Shown: one piece after another, positions 58,607-64,000 of the stretch
Layout of the letters: each line of letters opens with the position of its first letter
Position numbering within the stretch: position 1 is the first letter of the stretch
NCBI RefSeq assembly: GCF_001270745.1
Contig: NZ_LFXL01000010.1
Location: forward strand, 186,001 to 250,000
Source of the DNA: Jiangella muralis
Lineage (GTDB): Bacteria > Actinomycetota > Actinomycetes > Jiangellales > Jiangellaceae
Direction of reading: 5' to 3'
DNA length: 64,000 nt
Program-made: the position numbers and the translations under genes
The notes under the pieces: model-generated
Told to the model about the DNA's origin: nothing
Databases searched by the model: none
Seen by the model: only the letters and a program-made list of their open reading frames with translations

Positions 58607-58735
58607 ATGACCACCCCCGACCCGCAGGACCGGGTGCCGGACCACGCCCCGCAGGACGCCCCGGAGTCCGAGCCTGACCCGACCTCGCCCACCCCCGAAC
58701 CGGCCCGCCGCCCGGACGGCTACGAGCCGCTCTGA
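58607..58735 (+). CDS. 42-residue acidic peptide gene between LAL regulator and subtilase
   Basis: The ORF has a good AGGAGA site nine bases before ATG, a standard start and a natural TGA. The peptide is rich in Asp, Pro and Glu (PDPQDRVPDHAPQDAPESEP) and ends in ARRPDGYEPL. There is no signal peptide and no Cys. It is short enough to be missed by most callers. It is 36 bp upstream of the subtilase ATG, so co-transcription is likely. It might be a signalling or modified peptide, a regulator of the protease, or a non-functional leader ORF. Confidence 0.6.
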   Translation: MTTPDPQDRVPDHAPQDAPESEPDPTSPTPEPARRPDGYEPL

Positions 58736-58771
58736 GCGCGGTCCGGCGCACCACCGACACGAGGAGTGACG

Positions 58772-61700
58772 ATGGGAAGACTGCGACGCGCGACCGCGGC
58801 CCTGGCTTCGGTCATCGGCCTGACCTGCACCGCCCTGGTCCTGTCCGGAGCGCCGACGGCGGGCGTCGAGGCGGCCGATCCGGCGCCGCCCGGCACCGCC
58901 GGACCACCGTCCGCGCTCGCCGGCCTGGATCAGCAGACCTACGAGCTCACCCTCGTCACCGGCGACCGCGTGACGGTCGAGCGGACGGCGCCCGGCGGCT
59001 ACGACGTCCAGGCGCAGGCGGCCGCGCGCCCGGACGGCTCCGTCCCCGACATCCAGGTGACCAACCAGGGCGAGAGCGACGCTCTGTACGCCATCCCGGA
59101 CGACGTCCTCGGGCTGCTCGAGTCCGGCCTGCTCGACGAGCAGCTGTTCGACGTCGCCTACCTGGCCGAGAACGGCTACGCCGACCGCGCCGACCTGCCG
59201 CTGATCGTCGAGTACGCCGGCGCCCAGGACGCCCGCAGCCTGGCCGGCCGCACCGCCGCGCTCGCGGCGACGGACGCCAGCGCGCCGCTGGACAGCATCG
59301 ACGCCGCCGCGGTAACGGTGGACCGTGCCGCTGCCGCCGACTTCTGGGCGTCGCTGACCGGCGGACGGAACCGGCTGGCGGCCGGCATCGAGCGGGTCTG
59401 GCTGGACCCCGCGGTCTCCGTCAGCCTGGATGAGAGCGTCCCGCAGATCGGCGCCGACGAGGCGCGGGCTGCGGGCCTGGACGGCGCCGGCGTCACCGTC
59501 GCGGTCCTGGACACCGGGATCGACGCGACGCATCCGGACGTCGCCGGGCAGGTCGTGGCCGGCCGCAGCTTCATCCCCGGCGAAGAGGTCGCCGACGGCC
59601 ACGGGCACGGCACCCACGTCGCCTCGACCGTCGCCGGAACGGGCGCCGCCTCCGGTGGCCGCTTCACCGGCGTCGCGCCGGGCGCCGGGCTGGTCATCGG
59701 CAAGGTGCTGTCCGACGCCGGCAGCAGCGTCGGCTCGTCGGTCATCGCCGGCATGGAATGGGCCGCCGTCGAGCAGGACGCCGACATCGTCAGCATGAGC
59801 CTCGGCGGCGGCCCGTCCGACGGGACCGACCCGCTCAGCCAGGCGGTCGACGCGCTGTCGGAGCAGACCGGCGCGCTGTTCGTCATCGCCGCGGGCAACG
59901 CCGGCCGCGACTTCTCCGTCAGCACGCCCGGCACCGCGAACACCGCGCTGACCGTCGGCGCCGTCGACAAGCAGGACGCGCTCGCCTCGTTCTCCAGCCG
60001 CGGCCCCCGTCGCGGCGACTATGCGATCAAGCCGGAGATCACCGCGCCCGGGGTGTCGATCGGCGCGGCCCGCGCGACCGGCACGAGCATGCCCGGCGCG
60101 GTACACATCGACGACCGCTACACCCGGGTCAGCGGCACCTCGATGGCGACGCCGCACACCGCCGGCGCCGCGGCGATCCTGGCGCAGCAGCACCCGGACT
60201 GGACCGGCCCGCAGCTGAAGTCGGCGCTGGTGGCCGGCGCCGAGGACGGCGGCTACACCGCGTACGAGCAGGGCGCCGGCCGCCTGGACGTCGCGCGGGC
60301 GATCGGCCAGCAGGTCCAGGTGAGCCCCGCGACCGCCGACTTCGGCTTCCTGCGGCTGCCGACGGAGGGCGAACCTCGAACCCGGACGCTGACCTACACC
60401 AACCCCACCGACCAGCCGGTGACGCTGGACCTGACGGTGACCGCGCGGGAGGGCGGCGGTGCCGACGTGCCGGACGGCACGGTACGGCTGGACCGCGACA
60501 CCGTCGAGCTGCCCGCCGGCGGATCGGCCCAGGTCGTCGTCACATTCGACCAGAACGCCGTCGAGGCCGGCGCGTACACCGGCGGCGTCGTCGCCACCGC
60601 GGACGGCGTCCAGCTCACCACTCCGCTCGGGGCCACCATCGGAGCGCAGCTGCACACGATCACCGTCCGCCAGCTGCACTCCGGCGATCCGGACGGGTGG
60701 CACCCCAGCAACGTCACGTTCGCGCCGATCGCCGGCGAGGCCGCCGCGTCGACCCGGGCCGGCTGGGTCACGCGCGGCAGCGGTGTCGACGTCCGGACCC
60801 CGGACCAGTGGGCGGCCGGTGTGGAGTTCGAGGTGCCGACCGGCACCTACATCGCGTTCACCAACCCCGTGCAGTGGTACGACGCCGAGACCGGCGGCAC
60901 GAACCGGGCCAACCTCGTCGACGCCGAGGTGGAGATCACCGGCGACGCCGAGATCGTGCTGGACGCCGCCGACGCGGAGAAGGTCACGTTCGACACCCCG
61001 CTGCCGGCCGAGGGCTACCAGCGCCGGGTGGTGATGCAGCGCTGGGTGCCCGAGCACGTGGCGACCGGCGGCGGGTTCGTGACGTACGCGGAGAACCCGA
61101 CAACGACGAACGGCCGGGTCGACTACTGGCTGACGCCGACCGACGAGGTGGAGACCGGCGAGTTCCGGATGGTCATCGAGAACACGCTGGTCGCGCCGGA
61201 CCTGTCCATGCGGGCCGAGGGGCACGGCGACCTCGTGCTGCGACCGGAGTATCCGGAGTGGGGCTCGCCGTTCGCGACCGTCGGGCCGCCCGGCTTCACC
61301 GTCAGCGAGCCGGCGGTCGACGGCGTCCCGGCCGCGGCCGCACCCGGGCCCGTCGTGGCGACCGGTGCACCGATCGAGCTGTCGGTGCGGGTGACGAACC
61401 CGGCCGGCGCGTCCACCTGGACCGGGCTGGGAGCACGCACGCCGCTGGGCGCCGGCGTCTGCGCGACGGACACGCTCGGCTCCGGCCAGTCGACCACCTG
61501 CGGCCTGCGCACGACGGCCGTGGCCGGGCCGCAGGCGGTGCCCGTCATCGTCACCGGGGCCACTGCCGATGCGGTCGGCAGGCCGGTGCCGCTGGCCGGC
61601 GTCGCCGTGGCCCACTACACCGGCGCGGCGGACCCGAGCACCCCGCCGCCGTCCGGGACGGCCGTCTCGATCGTCGCGACCACCGCGTCCGGGCAGGCCG

Positions 61701-63613
61701 CGGTGAGGTCGCCGGGCCCGGAACTGGAGACCGGGACCGACGTGAGCATCGCGGCGACCGTCCGCAACACCGGGACCACGACGCTGACCGAGGTGGTCAC
61801 GGACAGCGACCTGGGCCCGCTGACCTGCCTGCGGCAGCAGCTGGCGCCGGGCGAGGAGACGACCTGCTCGGCGACGGCCCCGGTGACCGACGGGCGGTCC
61901 GCGGTCGCCGTCACCGCCGTCGGCCGCGACGCCGAAGGCGCTGCGGGCGCCGGCGCCGTCGCCTACTACGTCGGCCGGACCAAGCCGGCGATGTTCTCCG
62001 GCCGCCAGGATCTGAAGGTCGTGGACGCCGGTTTCGGCACGCCGGACGAGCTGGCCGGGCTGGACCTGCGCGGCGCGCTGGTGCTGCTGCGGTCCGACCC
62101 GGAGGAGTTCGACGGCCAGCCGAAGCACTGCTGGCCCACCGTCGACGCCATGGACACCGTGGTGGCGGCCGGTGCCGCCGGCATCGTGCTGTCGCCGAAC
62201 GAGGAGCACGTGTTCTTCGACAGCCCGACCTCGGACCTGCATGGCAGCGTGTGGTGCGAGGTGGCGCCGCTGCAGAGCTCGACCGAGGTGACCCAGTTCG
62301 ACGACGCGATCACCCGCGTGCCGCTCGTCTACGTGCCGTTCGACCAGGGCGCCGCCCTGCGCGAGCTGGCCGGCGACGACCTGCGCATCACCGTCGACGG
62401 CACGCCCGTCACGCCGTACTACTACCAGCTGCGCCCGGCGCTTGACGGCTCGATCCCGGACTCGCTGCACTTCACCGTCGCCGAGGACGAGCTGGTCACG
62501 ATCGACCACCGGATCCACGCCGGTGCCACGACGAGCATCGGGGTGACGATGGCGTCGTGGCGGGCCACCGACTCGGCGGCCGGGCCGCGCACCACCGGCA
62601 CCAAGGCGCTGCCGCCGTTCGCCACGACCGCGCCCTTGGAGGTGACCGAGTTCTCCTGGCCGCTGGACCCCGACACCGTCGTCCGTCACGAGGTGCAGGA
62701 CTTCAGTTCGCCGGCCGGGCGGCAGGTGCGCTACGACGTCCTCGACCAGCCCACCCGCACCACGATGGAATGGAACGACTCACCGCCGGTGCCGGCGCCG
62801 GTACCGCCGCTGGCCGGGACCGCGCCGATCGGCTACCAGACGCACGGCCACGCGCCGCCCGAGCTGGCGCCGTGCACCGGCTGCCGGGAGGGCGACGTGT
62901 TCTACCCGCACCTGCGCTACACCACGTCGGCTGACACGGACCAGATCGGCTGGGACAGCATCGGCCAGTTCGGGCCGCTGGGCAACGACCGCAACACGCA
63001 CCTCTACCGCGACGGCGTGGAGGTCGCGGGCGGGCCGGACCCGGTCGGCCGGACGCTGCTCGCGTACCAGCTGCCGCCGGAGCCGGCCGACTACCGGCTG
63101 ACCCACCGGTTCGGCCCGACGGAGACCGCGTGGGAGTTCCGCTCCGGCACGGCCGACGAGGACCTGCTGGCCGACCCGTACGTCTGCGACTCCGAGTGGA
63201 TGACCCGGCTGCTGAAGCGGCCGCCGCTGGGCACGCCGTGCCGGCCGGAGCCGCTGATCTTCCTCCGCTACGACCTCGGGCTGGACCTGACGAACCGGGT
63301 GGACGCACCGGGGCCGCAGCGGATCACGGTGACGACGGACCGCCAGCCGTCGCAGCGGCCGCACCCGGAGGTGGAGGGCCTGCGCCTGTGGGTCAGCTAT
63401 GACGAGGGCGCTGAGTGGACCGAGGCCCGCGTCCGTCCCCGCGGCGACGGCGAGTTCGAGGCGACGGCCCTGCACCGCCCGCGCAACCGCCGCGCGTCGG
63501 ACGTGGTCAGCCTGCGGGTGGAGGCGTGGGACGAGGCGGGCAACCGGGTGGAGCAGACCATCCGCAACGCCTACCGCCTCACCGACCGGGCCGACGCCGC
63601 CGGGCCGCGCTGA
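58772..63613 (+). CDS. Large secreted S8 (subtilisin-like) serine peptidase
   Basis: 1613 residues from ATG 58772 (GAGG at good spacing; the GTG two codons upstream is too close to it). Signal peptide about 5-35, prodomain to about 220. The catalytic triad is complete: Asp247 (VAVLDTGID), His279 (GHGTHVAS), oxyanion Asn376 (AAGN) and Ser457 (GTSMATPH). After the catalytic domain (about 235-520) come Fn3/CARDB-like beta domains and a PA-like domain (about 1075-1200). A further long C-terminal region ends in a beta domain and a short tail. It would digest extracellular protein. No membrane anchor is evident, so it is either freely secreted or held by unseen contacts. Confidence 0.92.
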   Translation: MGRLRRATAALASVIGLTCTALVLSGAPTAGVEAADPAPPGTAGPPSALAGLDQQTYELTLVTGDRVTVERTAPGGYDVQAQAAARPDGSVPDIQVTNQGESDALYAIPDDVLGLLESGLLDEQLFDVAYLAENGYADRADLPLIVEYAGAQDARSLAGRTAALAATDASAPLDSIDAAAVTVDRAAAADFWASLTGGRNRLAAGIERVWLDPAVSVSLDESVPQIGADEARAAGLDGAGVTVAVLDTGIDATHPDVAGQVVAGRSFIPGEEVADGHGHGTHVASTVAGTGAASGGRFTGVAPGAGLVIGKVLSDAGSSVGSSVIAGMEWAAVEQDADIVSMSLGGGPSDGTDPLSQAVDALSEQTGALFVIAAGNAGRDFSVSTPGTANTALTVGAVDKQDALASFSSRGPRRGDYAIKPEITAPGVSIGAARATGTSMPGAVHIDDRYTRVSGTSMATPHTAGAAAILAQQHPDWTGPQLKSALVAGAEDGGYTAYEQGAGRLDVARAIGQQVQVSPATADFGFLRLPTEGEPRTRTLTYTNPTDQPVTLDLTVTAREGGGADVPDGTVRLDRDTVELPAGGSAQVVVTFDQNAVEAGAYTGGVVATADGVQLTTPLGATIGAQLHTITVRQLHSGDPDGWHPSNVTFAPIAGEAAASTRAGWVTRGSGVDVRTPDQWAAGVEFEVPTGTYIAFTNPVQWYDAETGGTNRANLVDAEVEITGDAEIVLDAADAEKVTFDTPLPAEGYQRRVVMQRWVPEHVATGGGFVTYAENPTTTNGRVDYWLTPTDEVETGEFRMVIENTLVAPDLSMRAEGHGDLVLRPEYPEWGSPFATVGPPGFTVSEPAVDGVPAAAAPGPVVATGAPIELSVRVTNPAGASTWTGLGARTPLGAGVCATDTLGSGQSTTCGLRTTAVAGPQAVPVIVTGATADAVGRPVPLAGVAVAHYTGAADPSTPPPSGTAVSIVATTASGQAAVRSPGPELETGTDVSIAATVRNTGTTTLTEVVTDSDLGPLTCLRQQLAPGEETTCSATAPVTDGRSAVAVTAVGRDAEGAAGAGAVAYYVGRTKPAMFSGRQDLKVVDAGFGTPDELAGLDLRGALVLLRSDPEEFDGQPKHCWPTVDAMDTVVAAGAAGIVLSPNEEHVFFDSPTSDLHGSVWCEVAPLQSSTEVTQFDDAITRVPLVYVPFDQGAALRELAGDDLRITVDGTPVTPYYYQLRPALDGSIPDSLHFTVAEDELVTIDHRIHAGATTSIGVTMASWRATDSAAGPRTTGTKALPPFATTAPLEVTEFSWPLDPDTVVRHEVQDFSSPAGRQVRYDVLDQPTRTTMEWNDSPPVPAPVPPLAGTAPIGYQTHGHAPPELAPCTGCREGDVFYPHLRYTTSADTDQIGWDSIGQFGPLGNDRNTHLYRDGVEVAGGPDPVGRTLLAYQLPPEPADYRLTHRFGPTETAWEFRSGTADEDLLADPYVCDSEWMTRLLKRPPLGTPCRPEPLIFLRYDLGLDLTNRVDAPGPQRITVTTDRQPSQRPHPEVEGLRLWVSYDEGAEWTEARVRPRGDGEFEATALHRPRNRRASDVVSLRVEAWDEAGNRVEQTIRNAYRLTDRADAAGPR

Positions 63614-63618
63614 CCGGG

Positions 63619-63651
63619 CCGGCCGGGCCGCACCGCAGGCGGCCCGGCCGG
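63619..63651 (+). terminator. Terminator hairpin after the subtilase gene
   Basis: Perfect 13-bp arms (CCGGCCGGGCCGC and complement) around the 7-nt loop ACCGCAG, starting 6 nt after the stop. The loop is identical to the one at 7367-7399 although the stems differ. The remaining 60 bases to 63712 contain nothing else I can assign. Confidence 0.85.
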
Positions 63652-63711
63652 TTCACTCCACCTCGTTGCGGACCAGCGCGACCGCGGCGGTGGTCCGCAC
63701 TGTTCGCGAGC

Positions 63712-64000
63712 ATGCTCACCTACATGGCTGAGGGCAAGGGCGTATCGGTTATGCCGATGCACACCATGCTCACCACTCAGCAGGCCGCCGACCTGCTGAA
63801 CGTCTCGCGCCCCTACCTCGTGGGGCTGCTGGAGCGCGGTGACATCGCGTTCGAGAAGGTCGGCCGCCACCGGCGCGTCCGGCTGGATGACCTCCTCGAC
63901 TACCAGCGCGCCTCGGTCGCCCGGCAGCGGAATGCCGCGACGAGCTGTCCACGCTGCGGCGACCTGGGCCACGTCGCCGGCCCCCCGACACGTTCCATGA
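63712..64000 (+). CDS. Excisionase-type HTH DNA-binding protein (3' end beyond window)
   Basis: An open frame of 96 codons, continuing past the window end. MLTTQQAADLLNVSRPYLVGLLERGDIAFEKVGRHRRVRLDDLLDYQR is the MerR/excisionase-like helix-turn-helix with wing, as in many antitoxins. Several in-frame ATGs (63712, 63724, 63751, 63757, 63766) make the start uncertain. The final 25 residues, NAATSCPRCGDLGHVAGPP, look unlike the usual Ala-rich helical tail. A neighbouring frame reads DELST at that place, so a small double frameshift may be present. A toxin (PIN-type) gene would be expected immediately downstream. Confidence 0.75.
   Translation, partial: MLTYMAEGKGVSVMPMHTMLTTQQAADLLNVSRPYLVGLLERGDIAFEKVGRHRRVRLDDLLDYQRASVARQRNAATSCPRCGDLGHVAGPPTRSM

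Noticed and set aside
57995-62689. A 1564-codon open frame on the minus strand across the subtilase gene
   Set aside because: Low-complexity Arg/Gly/Ala/Val translation and it crosses two genuine genes, so it is an antisense shadow of GC-rich coding DNA.

Overview
The window is 64 kb of GC-rich, densely coded DNA, almost certainly from a free-living actinomycete. The evidence is GC-biased third codon positions, frequent GTG starts and 4-8 bp stop/start overlaps, many promoters of the form TANNNT-N6/7-ATG (leaderless mRNAs), a class F sortase, DUF2510, LtrA and MMPL proteins, and many regulators (GntR/FCD, XRE, LacI, TetR, LAL/LuxR, OmpR). The combination would fit Jiangellaceae or a related soil lineage, but that placement is a guess. 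I see no phage, conjugative element, IS or CRISPR.

Layout. 1-7.4 kb: two large secreted proteins, a ThuA/F5-8C/sugar-dehydrogenase/PKD/DUF1080 protein and a type-1 copper protein with eight identical-length Ig-like repeats; both carry the same 81-residue C-terminal module. 7.4-9.4 kb: BrkB membrane protein, nitronate monooxygenase-like flavoprotein, CAT-anticodon tRNA. 9.7-20 kb: a self-contained catabolic locus: FCD-GntR regulator, SDR, HpcH aldolase, four-carbon acid-sugar kinase, M24 hydrolase, ribose-type ABC importer, and a divergent DegT aminotransferase plus amidohydrolase. Two copies of a GGTNNACC-GGTNNACC operator, one at the regulator and one in the divergent promoter, tie it together. 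20-28 kb: housekeeping and accessory singletons. 28.1-28.8 kb: a gene-free cluster of large inverted repeats.

28.8-35.5 kb: a secreted SapA-like protein, a RidA/XRE-cupin/RidA group, lyxose isomerase-like enzyme, double GNAT, TmrB-like kinase and an MMPL transporter. 35.5-41.6 kb: a LacI-controlled alpha-glucoside uptake operon (GH13, binding protein, two permeases), followed by a decayed glycerophosphodiesterase fragment. 41.9-48 kb: LtrA, then an operon of two-component system, PepSY protein and lipoprotein, and a divergent HupE/UreJ-type protein. 48-52.8 kb: a giant phosphoesterase/PQQ-propeller surface protein. 53.2-54.3 kb: an acidic secreted protein with a class F sortase. 54.4-55.5 kb: TetR and a divergent SRPBCC gene sharing a palindromic operator. 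55.6-63.6 kb: a LAL regulator, a 42-residue peptide gene and a 1613-residue subtilase. The window ends inside a small excisionase-type HTH gene.

Overall theme: sensing, uptake and extracellular breakdown of organic matter, with at least four large exported multidomain proteins. The strongest candidates for undescribed biology are the shared 81-residue module joining a sugar dehydrogenase to a copper protein, and the GntR-controlled acid-sugar/amide locus.
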